In this document: one piece after another, positions 16,956 to 24,702 of the stretch | Layout of the letters: the number at the start of each line of letters is the position of its first letter | How positions within the stretch are numbered: position 1 is the first letter of the stretch | From: JBJXHG01 sp046160865 | GTDB lineage: Bacteria; Planctomycetota; UBA1135; GCA-002686595 | Assembly: GCA_046160865.1 (NCBI GenBank) | Contig: JBJXHG010000138.1 | Span: forward strand, 1 to 40,642 | Reading direction: 5' to 3' | DNA: 40,642 nt | The notes under the pieces: model-generated | What the model was told of the DNA's origin: nothing | Seen by the model: the letters and a program-made list of their open reading frames with translations, nothing else | Databases searched by the model: none | Position numbers and translations under genes: made by a program

Positions 16956-18049
16956 CCGAAGCTCCCGTAGCGCAGCGCGGTCGCGACGTGCAGCGCGACG
17001 AGCAGGACCATCGCGAGCGCGATCCAGCGGTGGAAGTAGCGCCACGATGCGAGCAGAGCGCGCACGTCCTCGTAGTGCGCGGCCATCAGCGCCGTACGCT
17101 GCGCGCGCCGCGCGAGCGCGAGGATCGAGCGCAGCTGCTCGGGCGGCACACCTTCGGCGCGCCCTTCCGCGCGCAGCCGCGCGAGGCTGGCAGAGAGCTG
17201 TGTCTGCTGGCGCGACAGCGCGACGAGGCGCGCGAAGAACGAGCCCTTCCAATGGCCCTCGGCCATGAGGCGCTCGAGCTCGTCGCGCACGCGCTGCCCG
17301 AACCCGCGATTGCCTTGGTCCCACTCCGAAGCGAGAGCGGCCAGTCGCGAGCGCACTTCGTCGAGCGCGAGCTCGCGGCCGTTCGCCGCGCGCGGCACGA
17401 ACGCGTACAGGTAACGCCCGATCGCGCCCGTCACGATCAGGAACACGAGCGCCGCGAACGCGTGACCGCCGACCGTGTTCCGCGGATCGAGCGCGCTGTG
17501 CAGGATCGCGAAGAGCAGCGCGCCGATGCCGGTGGCGACGTGCGACGTCATCCAGCCTTGGAGCGATCCGGGCAGGCGCACGAAGCGCTGCGCGCGTCGC
17601 AGCAGGTAGCTCAGGTTCGCGATGACGAGCACGGCCGCGACGATGCCGCACGCGAGCCCGAACGCGCCCGATGGCTTGAGCCAAGCATGAGCCGCGGCGT
17701 GGGGCCGCTGGTGCGAGGGCAGGTCGTAGTACGCGGCGAAGATGCGCGTCCACGCGAAGGCGACCAGCGCGAGCACGAGCGCGACCGCGAGCGCGCGCAC
17801 GAGGCCCGTCCCGCGCTCGGCGAGCGGCACCGCGGCCGGGCGCTCGTTCGGATCGAACGACACCCCCGACGCTTCGAGCAGCTCTTGAGGTGCGATGCCG
17901 CCCGCGAACACGAACACCTCGTCGTTCGCGATCACGCGCTGCTCGCGCTCGCCGATGCGCAGCGTGACGGAGCCTTCGTCGATGCGCTCGACGTCGCTCG
18001 CGAGCACGATCTCGAGCCGCTGCGCTTTCGCGGCTTCGCGCCAGCGCAC
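16952..18049 (-). CDS. C-terminal part of FAD oxidoreductase fused to five-span di-haem b membrane domain
   Basis: 365 residues beginning at a GTG immediately after the TAA that ends the preceding frame; both are in the same reading frame. Residues 1-65 (VLASDVERI, DEVFVFAGGIAPQELL) are the last part of the flavoprotein fold begun by the upstream gene. Then come membrane spans at about 83-104, 128-149, 167-186, 195-215 and 340-360. His170 and His184 on one helix, and His340 and His354 on another, are each 14 apart, the geometry of bis-His ligation of two stacked b haems. A long charged loop (~220-338) is probably cytosolic. It would take electrons from the FAD/Fe-S part to the periplasmic 26-haem cytochrome. 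Confidence 0.8.
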   Translation of the reverse strand: MRWREAAKAQRLEIVLASDVERIDEGSVTLRIGEREQRVIANDEVFVFAGGIAPQELLEASGVSFDPNERPAAVPLAERGTGLVRALAVALVLALVAFAWTRIFAAYYDLPSHQRPHAAAHAWLKPSGAFGLACGIVAAVLVIANLSYLLRRAQRFVRLPGSLQGWMTSHVATGIGALLFAILHSALDPRNTVGGHAFAALVFLIVTGAIGRYLYAFVPRAANGRELALDEVRSRLAALASEWDQGNRGFGQRVRDELERLMAEGHWKGSFFARLVALSRQQTQLSASLARLRAEGRAEGVPPEQLRSILALARRAQRTALMAAHYEDVRALLASWRYFHRWIALAMVLLVALHVATALRYGSFG

Positions 18050-18059
18050 TTAGTTGCGC
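18044..18059 (-). other. In-frame TAA stop inside a small hairpin, dividing the flavoprotein gene
   Basis: Read on the minus strand, GCGCA-ACTAAG-TGCGC places the TAA in the loop, followed at once by GTG. Removing this single codon would give one continuous frame of about 740 codons. TAA excludes selenocysteine or pyrrolysine recoding. Options: nonsense mutation, sequencing error, a genuine split with reinitiation at GTG, or readthrough. Confidence 0.7.
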
Positions 18060-19171
18060 GCGCGCAGCCGTGAGAACTCGGCGCGCCGGTACGACAGCAC
18101 GACTCTGTTGTCGGGTTGATCCGCGAGCCCGAGCGCGGCTTCGACGGCACTGTCGCCGCCGCCGACGACCAGGATGCGGCGACCGCGGTACGACTGCGCG
18201 TCGAGCAAACTGTACGCGACCTTGGGCAAGTCCTCGCCCGGTACGCCGAGCTTGCGCGGCGTGCCGCGCCGTCCCAGCGCCAAGCACACGTTGCGCGCGA
18301 GGAAGCGTCCGCTCTGCGTGTGGACGGCGAACGTGCCGTCCGCGAGCGGCTCCACGGACGTCAGCACTTCGCCCGTGCGGATCGGAAGCTCGTGGCGCTC
18401 GGCCACGTCCGTCCAGAGCTGCATCAGGTGCTCTTTCGTGTAGCTCGTCTCGCGCAGCCGGCCGTGCAGCGGCAGCGCGACGGGCTGTGTCAGCACGAGC
18501 TTTCGGCGCGGGTACTTCGCGACCGTGCCGCCGAGATCGGACTGCTCGAGCGTCACGAACGACAAGCCGCGCGACTTCGCTTGCAGCGAGCACGCCAGTC
18601 CCGCCGGACCGGCCCCGACGACGAGCAAGTCGACGACCCCGTCGCCGCCGCGGCGCGTTCCGGCGCGCACGGCTTGCTCGATGCGTGCGGCCACCTCGTT
18701 CGCGACGGCGGTTCCGTGTGCGATCGCGGTGCGAATCAGCGCGTACCCGGTGACTTCGCCGGCGAGGAACAGCCCACGCACGCGCGTCGACTCGAACTGC
18801 TCCGTGAGTGCGGGCAGGTCACGGCGTTCGCTCAGATCCGCGAACGTGACCGCGATCGCGCCCGCGGGGCATTCTGCCGCGCAGCGGCCGTGGCCGACGC
18901 AGCGCGCGCCGTGCGCGACGACGGCTTGGCCGTGGATGAGCTCGAGCACGCCCTCTTCGGGACACGCGCGGACGCACGTCCCGCAGCCGATGCAGCGCGA
19001 GAGATCGATGTGCGGATACTGGAGCCGCGCGCGGTGCGTGCCGGTGTCCTGCGCGTGCCGGCGCGACGCCACGTTCTCGGCCATGCGCGCGAGCTCTGCC
19101 CGTCGCGCGCGCACGACGATCCAGGCGATCCCGAGCCCCAGGATCAGGATGAGAAGAAGAGGCGCTGCCAT
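18050..19171 (-). CDS. Membrane-anchored 2[4Fe-4S]/FAD-dependent NAD(P)H oxidoreductase, N-terminal part
   Basis: 373 residues: one N-terminal membrane anchor (2-21), ferredoxin motifs CIGCGTCVRACP (60-71) and CVGHGRCAAECP (91-102, His in place of the second Cys, a variant I recall from this family), then a thioredoxin reductase/YpdA-like fold with FAD motif VVGAGPAG (184-191) and NAD(P) motif VVGGGDSA (335-342). It stops at a TAA after SRLRARN, before the segment that normally completes the FAD domain; that segment opens the next frame. The ATG at 19171 begins just before the anchor; an in-frame start at 19213 would add 14 residues. First gene of the electron-transfer operon; probably the NAD(P)H entry (or exit) module. 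Confidence 0.85.
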   Translation of the reverse strand: MAAPLLLILILGLGIAWIVVRARRAELARMAENVASRRHAQDTGTHRARLQYPHIDLSRCIGCGTCVRACPEEGVLELIHGQAVVAHGARCVGHGRCAAECPAGAIAVTFADLSERRDLPALTEQFESTRVRGLFLAGEVTGYALIRTAIAHGTAVANEVAARIEQAVRAGTRRGGDGVVDLLVVGAGPAGLACSLQAKSRGLSFVTLEQSDLGGTVAKYPRRKLVLTQPVALPLHGRLRETSYTKEHLMQLWTDVAERHELPIRTGEVLTSVEPLADGTFAVHTQSGRFLARNVCLALGRRGTPRKLGVPGEDLPKVAYSLLDAQSYRGRRILVVGGGDSAVEAALGLADQPDNRVVLSYRRAEFSRLRARN

Positions 19172-19517
19172 CGATCCCTGCTGCCGACCCGCCGCGATGG
19201 CTGGAGCGAGCACCGGTATGCCGTGCTCGTTCAGCCTCGAGATGAGCGCAGCATGAGCAACCCGCGCGCACGCGACGTTTCACCACGAAGTGCTCGCCCC
19301 ATCGGTCCCTCGGGCGTGCGGCCGCGGCTGGAGCAATGCACGTGCCGGTGTCGAGATCGCCCGCCACGCGACTTGGAGGCCGGTCCACGCGCCCGCTCGT
19401 CCAAGTTCCGGACGTGCGGATCGAATCGCGGACGGCGGACCAACAACTCCGCTCCGAGCGGGTTGGCGCGACCTCGCGACGGAAGACGTGAGAGACGCAG
19501 GCCAGTGACTGGCCGCG
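19172..19517. other. Intergenic region upstream of the electron-transfer operon
   Basis: 346 bases without a credible gene. It should hold the operon promoter, but no clear -35/-10 pair is visible on the minus strand. The right end carries the hairpin described separately at 19495-19519. Confidence 0.5.
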
Positions 19518-19519
19518 TC
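19495..19519 (-). terminator. Possible hairpin terminator after the YVTN lipoprotein gene
   Basis: GGCCAG-TGA-CTGGCC (19500-19514), extended by GACGC/GCGTC with one bulged base, lies at the end of the lipoprotein gene and overlaps its stop codon. On the minus strand it is followed by TCTC, not a proper T-run, so Rho-independent termination is uncertain. Confidence 0.45.
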
Positions 19520-21137
19520 AGAGGAGCGGGATGGCGACGAGCTCTTGGATGGCCGAGGAGTCGTTGCGGATCACGTACGCGGTTTGGCCGTTGGGCGTGA
19601 CAGCCCCGACTTCGCCGCACAACGCCCACGGGAAGTTGTCGACCAACGACAGCGTTCCCGCGCGCACGACGCGGAGTGCATTGAAGCCGCGCTCGAGCAC
19701 GATCAGCGCGGTGCCGTCGCCCGACACGAGCACCGAGTCGACGCTCAGCGCGGCGTTCGAGAGATCGACGGCGAACGGGACCACGCCGAGGTTGATGCGC
19801 GCGAGGGCGCCGGTGCCGTCGGCGACGTACGCGAACGCTCCGTCGGGCGAGATCGCGACGTGCGCGAACGTCGAGTTGGCGCTCGGTACCGGCGTGCCGA
19901 TCACGGTGTGGAACGTCGGACTGAGGGGATTGGTGTCGACGATGTTCACGGTGTACGAGTTCGGGCCCGTCCACGGAACCACTGCGAGCAAGCCGCTCGG
20001 CGTGAGCTCGACGTCGGCAGCCACCAAGCCGAAGAGCGGTGCGCCGGTGGATTGCGCAGCGTGGAACGACGCGCTCAGCGGATCCGTGTCGACCACGAAC
20101 AAGCTCTGCCCGCGGCCGAAGTACCCGCGCTTTCCGTCGGGCGTCACGTCGATGCCGTGCACCTCGAATCCACCCGGAATGCCGATCGGCGTGATGCCTT
20201 GGTTCGACGTGTTGATTGCAGAGACACCCGGCAGCGACCCGGCGTAGGCACGCGTGCCGTCCGGAGTCATCGTCACCGACGAAGGATCGACGCCGGGCAC
20301 GGGCGCGGCGAGCACCTGGTGGAACGACGCGCTGCTCGGATCGATGTCGATCACGTTGACGGCGTTGGTCGAGGCGTTGGCGACGTAGGCGTGCTTGCCG
20401 TCGATGGTGATCGCGATGTCGCGCACGTCGCCTTGATAGAGCATCGTCCGCAGCGGCTTCAGCGAGACGGTCACCGACGCCTTGCCGAAGTTGCTCGCCC
20501 CGTCGACGACGATGAACCACACCGTTTGCGCCGGACCGGGCGTGAGTTGCGTGGCGCGCAGCGGGAACGTCTGCGGCGCCGCTGCGATCACGGTGCCGAT
20601 CGTCAGCAGTGCGCCAGTGCCCGGCGTGCCGGTCCCGCCGAGCTCGACACGGAACGTCCCGGACTCGGAGCTCGACCAAGCGATGTCGGTCGTGCCGAGC
20701 AGCCCGAGCGGCGGGGGCGTCGGGCTCGCGATCGTGACCGACGGGATCGAGCCGTCGAGCGTGTACGCCTGCGTCTTCACGAACTCGACGTTGCCGGCCG
20801 TGTCGACCGCGTAGAACTTCAGGACGCTCGGGCTCGTGGTGATTTGGATGCCACCCTGCGGGCTCGGACCGCTGACCGTGCTCGAGTTGCCCGGGATCGG
20901 CGTGCTTCCGTCGATCGTGAAGTGGATCGTTGCGGCCTCGTTCGAGGTGAGCGTGACGGTCTGCGCGCCGGCGTACGTACCGCCCGGCGGCAGGGCGACC
21001 GTGTTCGGAGGCGTGACGTCGGTCGCGGGGCCGCCGCCGCCGTCTTCCTCTTCGTCGTTGCTGTTGCAACCCGCCAGGACGACGGTGATCGAGAGGAGGG
21101 CGAGGGTGAGGAAGGGTAGGCGGGGCTTCGGAATCAT
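19518..21137 (-). CDS. Surface lipoprotein with chitobiase-C-like domain and YVTN-type beta-propeller
   Basis: 539 residues. Signal peptide with lipobox VVLAGC (lipidated Cys at about residue 23), then a polar DEEEDGGGG spacer. Residues ~40-130 (GGTYAGAQTVTLTSNEAATI, HFTIDGSTP, KFYAVDTAGN) match the small beta domain of chitobiase C-terminal type (CHB_HEX_C). The rest has at least six repeats of the kind VAISPDGAFAYVADG, TPDGKRGYFG and VNVIDIDP, a YVTN/SMP-30-like beta-propeller. The start is ATG 21137, at the first basic residues of the signal peptide. It probably sits on the outer face of an envelope membrane; ligand unknown. It lies upstream of, and on the same strand as, the electron-transfer operon, with a 346-base gap and hairpin between. 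Confidence 0.85.
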   Translation of the reverse strand: MIPKPRLPFLTLALLSITVVLAGCNSNDEEEDGGGGPATDVTPPNTVALPPGGTYAGAQTVTLTSNEAATIHFTIDGSTPIPGNSSTVSGPSPQGGIQITTSPSVLKFYAVDTAGNVEFVKTQAYTLDGSIPSVTIASPTPPPLGLLGTTDIAWSSSESGTFRVELGGTGTPGTGALLTIGTVIAAAPQTFPLRATQLTPGPAQTVWFIVVDGASNFGKASVTVSLKPLRTMLYQGDVRDIAITIDGKHAYVANASTNAVNVIDIDPSSASFHQVLAAPVPGVDPSSVTMTPDGTRAYAGSLPGVSAINTSNQGITPIGIPGGFEVHGIDVTPDGKRGYFGRGQSLFVVDTDPLSASFHAAQSTGAPLFGLVAADVELTPSGLLAVVPWTGPNSYTVNIVDTNPLSPTFHTVIGTPVPSANSTFAHVAISPDGAFAYVADGTGALARINLGVVPFAVDLSNAALSVDSVLVSGDGTALIVLERGFNALRVVRAGTLSLVDNFPWALCGEVGAVTPNGQTAYVIRNDSSAIQELVAIPLL

Positions 21138-21401
21138 GGGTTGGGTCAAGACGGTCTCCGGTTCCAGGTTAGGCGAGACCGCCCGATCCTGTGAGACATT
21201 GCAAATGGCGCTCCGGCACAAAGGCCCCCCGCTCCTGCTCTCATCACGCTCTCCCGTGAGCGCGGCCACTCGCTCGGACCGAAGTTGCTGACACGGAGCC
21301 GAGCGTCGCTGCCTGCCCCGATCTCGTCCGATCGGCTTCGTCGCGCGCTCCGAATTCGCGGCGGCAACCTCGCGCTGGAGGCGGCGACCGCTGCGGACGG
21401 C

Positions 21402-22184
21402 TCAGTGCCGGCCGGAAACGCACACGGCGAAGCCGTCGTCCGTCGATTTGCCGCGTCGCACGGGCGGCTCGTCGAGCTGCACGGACCGCGGCGGTCCGTC
21501 ATCCGGGCCGCACAGGTCCTTCCATACCTCGACGTCGCGAAAACCCGCTTCGAGCAGCGCGTCCGAGAGCTCTGGCACCGTCCACAGCCGCCAGCGGTAG
21601 ACGAAGGCGTCGGGCAGATCGAGCACGACCTCGCCCGCCCGCTCGACGCGGAAGTGCAGCGCGTCGACGACGCGCGCCGTCAGCGGGTCCGCGGCACGTT
21701 GCTCCCAAGTGAACCGGACGCGCGCGCCGTCTGGGGCGAAGCGCGCACGCTCCAGCGCGCCCGGCCGCAACGAAGTGCTTCCACCGTACGTGTCGCAAAC
21801 GAACACGCCGTCGGCGTGGAGGCGCGCCCGGCAATGGCGCAAGTAGCGGAGGAGCTCTGGGCGCTCGGCGATCTCGCCGATCGAAAAATTGCCGGCGAAG
21901 ATCACATCGGCGCCGTGTGCGTCGGGACGCGTCGCGTCGCGTACGTCGCCGGTCACGCAGGTGACGCGCGGAGCGCCTCGCGCGCGGGCGAGCACCGCCG
22001 CATCGTGGTCGACGGCGATGGCGGAGCGGAGGGGAGAGCTCGCGCTCCACATGCGCGACAAGAGCGCGGTGCCGCTGAAGTCCTCGCCGAGCACGCGCGG
22101 ATCGCCACCGTGCGCCGCGACCAGCAGCGGGATGAGCTCGGTCGGCGACTGAACGCAAAGCTCGTACAAGTCGTACTTGTCCAA
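21402..22184 (-). CDS. Class I SAM-dependent methyltransferase
   Basis: 260 residues from a TTG at 22184. DFSGTALLSR (motif I region), AIAVDHDAAVLARA (acidic residue binding the SAM ribose), CVTGDVRD and DVIFAGNFSIGEIAE outline the Rossmann fold, followed by FVCDTYGG and a substrate-side beta-rich half. The start is uncertain. Family members, as I recall them, begin near DKYDLYELCVQSP, which favours TTG at 22184; ATGs at 22289 and 22277 would add a stretch of low-quality sequence. On the minus strand TATACT (about 22192-22197) sits just upstream, so a leaderless or near-leaderless mRNA is possible. Substrate unknown. Confidence 0.82.
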   Translation of the reverse strand: MDKYDLYELCVQSPTELIPLLVAAHGGDPRVLGEDFSGTALLSRMWSASSPLRSAIAVDHDAAVLARARGAPRVTCVTGDVRDATRPDAHGADVIFAGNFSIGEIAERPELLRYLRHCRARLHADGVFVCDTYGGSTSLRPGALERARFAPDGARVRFTWEQRAADPLTARVVDALHFRVERAGEVVLDLPDAFVYRWRLWTVPELSDALLEAGFRDVEVWKDLCGPDDGPPRSVQLDEPPVRRGKSTDDGFAVCVSGRH

Positions 22185-22476
22185 GGCGGGCGAGTATAGG
22201 CAGGTCCTCGCGCGTAGCGCGTGCGCTCCGCGCGGGGGCGCGCCGACCGAGCGCTCGTACGGTGCGGAGCCGCACATTTCCGCACACACAACTTTCGAGC
22301 TCTGAGTGCGTTACCCTTATCCGGTTCGGTTCCTACTGCGATGGCAGTTCGCGCGGGGTCTGCGAAGCCCCTGATTTGGCCGGGAGACTTGGAGTGCCTT
22401 TCAGACTGAGCCGCCCGGTTCGGTGCGGCCTGCGATGGGGCGGGGCATTCTGAAAGGCGCGCTTAGGAGGCAGCTC
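22185..22476 (+). promoter_or_regulatory. Leader region with direct repeat and long stem upstream of the PD40-repeat secreted protein
   Basis: Seen: a 10-base perfect inverted repeat GCCTTTCAGA (22395-22404) / TCTGAAAGGC (22449-22458), enclosing CCGCCC and GGGCGG that can pair inside it; and a direct repeat, CCGGTTCGGT-N5-CTGCGATGG, at 22321-22344 and 22415-22438. A strong ribosome site AGGAGG (22465-22470) follows the stem by six bases and precedes the ATG by six. The first repeat copy can also form ACTGC-GATG-GCAGT. This may be a cis-regulatory RNA; no known riboswitch class was recognised. Confidence 0.5.
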
Positions 22477-24339
22477 ATGTTCGAGACTTCGAGAATGCGT
22501 ACTCAGCGGGTGTTTCTCATCGGGACCGTCACGTGCATCGTCGCGGGCTACTGCGCGGTGCCGGCGTTCGCCCAAGGACCGCTCGACTGCTCGAACGCGC
22601 TTGCCAGCGTCTCGAGTGCCGGCGTACCGGCCGACGCGGACAGCAATTCGCCTTCGTTCTCCGGCGACGGGCGCTTCCTCGTGTTCCAGAGCGCGGCGAC
22701 GAACCTCGTCGACGACGACACGAACGGGGTGATCGACGTCTATCTGCGCGACCGCGCGCTCGGTACGACGACGCGGGTGAGCCACGCGCTCGACGGCGGT
22801 GATCCGAACGATGCCTGCCTCAACCCGACGATCTCGGAGAGCGGGCGCTACATCGTGTTCGAGAGCGAGGCCTCGAACCTCGTCGCGAGCGACCTGAACC
22901 CGAAGGCCGACATCTTCCTCTTCGATCGGCTGACGAATGTGACGAAGCTCGTGAGCCAGAGCTCGACGGGCGTGCAGGCGAACAACTGGTGCTACCGCGC
23001 GTCGATCGCGGGCGACGGGAAGTCGGTCGTGTTCATCAGCCGTGCGGACAACTTGGCGACGGGCGAGCTCAACGGCACGGGCGCGGACGTCTACGTGCGC
23101 AACCTCGTGAACAACACGACGCAGCGTGTGAGCGTCAGCTCGAGCGGCATCGCCGGCAACTTTCCGAGTGAGCGCGCGACGATCTCTCGCGACGGACGCT
23201 ACGTCGCGTTCGAGAGCGTCGCGACGAACTTGCAGAGCGGACTGCCGCCGCCGGTCGGTCCGAGTCGCGTGTACTTGCGCGATCGTCAGCTCAATACGAC
23301 GAAGCTCATCAGCAAGTCGACCTCGAACGGCTTCGCGAACGGACCCGCGTGGGGCCCGGTCATCTCGCGCAACGGAAACGTGGTCGTGTACGAGAGCTCG
23401 GCCACGAACCTGATCCTCGAAGACGAGAACGAGCAGATCGACGTCTTCCTGTGGGACGGACCGACCGGCGGCACGGAGCTCGTTTCGCAGCACTCGAACG
23501 GCAATCCGGCGCGCAACGGACCGTCCGGCGGAGCGTGTCCTTCGCCCGACGGTCTGTGGGTGATCTTCTGGAGTCACGCCGATACGTTGGTTCCGCAGGA
23601 CGAGAACAACGCGCCGGACGTGTTCCTGCGCAATCGGCCGCAGAGCTCGACGTCGCGCGCGAGCTTGAACTTCGAGGACGCGCAGGCGAACGCGGGCTCG
23701 CTGCTCACGACGAACAACGGCTTGGTGAGCCAGAACCTCCTGTACGTGTTCGAGAGCCGCGCGACCGACCTCCTCCACACGGTGGAGGGCGAGGACGGTA
23801 ATGGGGGCGAAGGTCCCCCCGTCGACGATACTTGGCGCATCTACGTGCGCGACTGCCTCGCGGACCCCGTCGCGTTCTGCTTCGGAACCGCCAAGGCGTG
23901 TCCGTGCGGCAATGGCAGCGAGGGCGCGACGACGGGTTGCGGGAACTCGGCCAACGCGGCGGGCGCGCAGCTCGTCCAAGCCGGCTTCCCGAGCACTGGC
24001 GCCGACACGGTCACGTTGCGTGCGAGCGGTACTCCGCCGTTCGCCGCCGTCCTGTTCTTCCAAGGCGACGACTACGTCAACGATCAGCTCGGCGAGCCAT
24101 TCGGCGACGGCTTGCGCTGCCTAGGCGGGAACTTGCGCCGTCTCGGGCTGCGCCAGGCGAACGGCGGCGTGTCGGAGCTCGGCTACGGCCTGGCGGACTT
24201 TCCGATCTCGGTGCTCGGCGGTCTGACCTCGGTCAGCATCACGCTGCACTATCAGGCGATGTATCGCGACGTGACCGACTTCTGCTCACCGAGCACGATC
24301 AACTACTCGCACGGGCTCTCGATCCTCTGGCTGCCGTAG
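22477..24339 (+). CDS. Secreted PD40/TolB-like beta-propeller protein with Cys-rich C-terminal domain
   Basis: 620 residues. Signal peptide (FLIGTVTCIVAGYCAVPAFA, cleavage before Q). Repeats of ~65 residues with SPSFSGDGRFLVFQSAATNL, TISESGRYIVFESEASNL and similar, each followed by DVYLRDR.LGTTTRVS, mark a six- or seven-bladed PD40 propeller like the TolB C-terminal half. The last ~150 residues (FCFGTAKACPCGNG, TGCGNSANAAGA, GDGLRCLGGNLRRL, YQAMYRD, SHGLSILWLP) form a separate Cys-rich domain shared with the protein at 37567. The start is the ATG at 22477, with AGGAGG ideally placed; an in-frame ATG at 22423 lacks one. Function unknown; extracellular. Confidence 0.88.
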   Translation: MFETSRMRTQRVFLIGTVTCIVAGYCAVPAFAQGPLDCSNALASVSSAGVPADADSNSPSFSGDGRFLVFQSAATNLVDDDTNGVIDVYLRDRALGTTTRVSHALDGGDPNDACLNPTISESGRYIVFESEASNLVASDLNPKADIFLFDRLTNVTKLVSQSSTGVQANNWCYRASIAGDGKSVVFISRADNLATGELNGTGADVYVRNLVNNTTQRVSVSSSGIAGNFPSERATISRDGRYVAFESVATNLQSGLPPPVGPSRVYLRDRQLNTTKLISKSTSNGFANGPAWGPVISRNGNVVVYESSATNLILEDENEQIDVFLWDGPTGGTELVSQHSNGNPARNGPSGGACPSPDGLWVIFWSHADTLVPQDENNAPDVFLRNRPQSSTSRASLNFEDAQANAGSLLTTNNGLVSQNLLYVFESRATDLLHTVEGEDGNGGEGPPVDDTWRIYVRDCLADPVAFCFGTAKACPCGNGSEGATTGCGNSANAAGAQLVQAGFPSTGADTVTLRASGTPPFAAVLFFQGDDYVNDQLGEPFGDGLRCLGGNLRRLGLRQANGGVSELGYGLADFPISVLGGLTSVSITLHYQAMYRDVTDFCSPSTINYSHGLSILWLP

Positions 24340-24350
24340 CGCCAGCGCCA

Positions 24351-24413
24351 GCGTGTGGCGCGTCCTCGCGCCCGCGCCCGCGCCCGCGCCCGCGTGTGGC
24401 GCGTCCTCGCGCC
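24351..24413. repeat. 22-bp direct repeat with GCGCCC tandem repeat between copies
   Basis: GCGTGTGGCGCGTCCTCGCG plus CC occurs at 24351-24372 and 24392-24413. Between them is a six-base tandem (about 4.7 units of CGCGCC, 24367-24394). The second copy contributes the left terminal hairpin of palindromic element B, so this looks like a partial duplication of the element's end by slippage. Confidence 0.75.
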
Positions 24414-24669
24414 ACACGCATTAAACGGCGGGGACCCGTTGCAGCTGCTTGCGCTTGCTGTGACGTGCATCTGGCTTGCGGTTGACAAGCCCGTGTTGCG
24501 TGGTTGCGACGTACTGGACACCGCGTGCGCGACATCGACGGCCGGACCGCCGTCGCACCCGAGCCAAGGCAGATGAAACGCCAAGGCAACCTGCAGAGGT
24601 CCAGTCGAGCGCAAGCAGCCGCATCGGGTCCCCGCCGTTTAATGCGTGCGACGCGAGAACGCGTCGCAC
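24394..24669. repeat. ~280-bp palindromic element, copy B (inverted relative to copy A)
   Basis: 276 bases. Terminal hairpins of 10-bp stem and 4-base loop lie at 24394-24417 (loop TCCT) and 24646-24669 (loop AGAA). Inner arms are 24413-24455 and 24608-24650, sharing GCATTAAACGGCGGGGACCC. The reverse complement resembles copy A throughout, including the spacer (CGCAACACGG shared). It occupies the gap between two convergent genes, the PD40 protein and the enoyl-CoA hydratase, and ends 32 bases before the latter's stop. It could serve as a bidirectional terminator there. Confidence 0.8.
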
Positions 24670-24688
24670 GCGTGCGCTCCGCGTGCAA

Positions 24689-24702
24689 GGCACGCTCCGC
24701 GC
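24689..24702. repeat. GGCACGCTCCGCGC, left copy flanking the enoyl-CoA hydratase gene
   Basis: Identical 14-mer at 25514-25527, same orientation, on the other side of the gene. The related GTGCGCTCCGCG is found at 22221 and 24672. Confidence 0.6.

Noticed and set aside
14760..16970. 736-codon plus-strand ORF antisense to the 26-haem cytochrome
   Set aside because: Arg/Ala/Val-rich shadow frame with no motifs; the minus strand has 26 CxxCH motifs and gene-to-gene overlaps.
18050..18052. TAA as a selenocysteine or pyrrolysine codon
   Set aside because: Those use TGA and TAG; TAA recoding would need an altered genetic code, which other TAA-free and TGA-ended genes here do not suggest.
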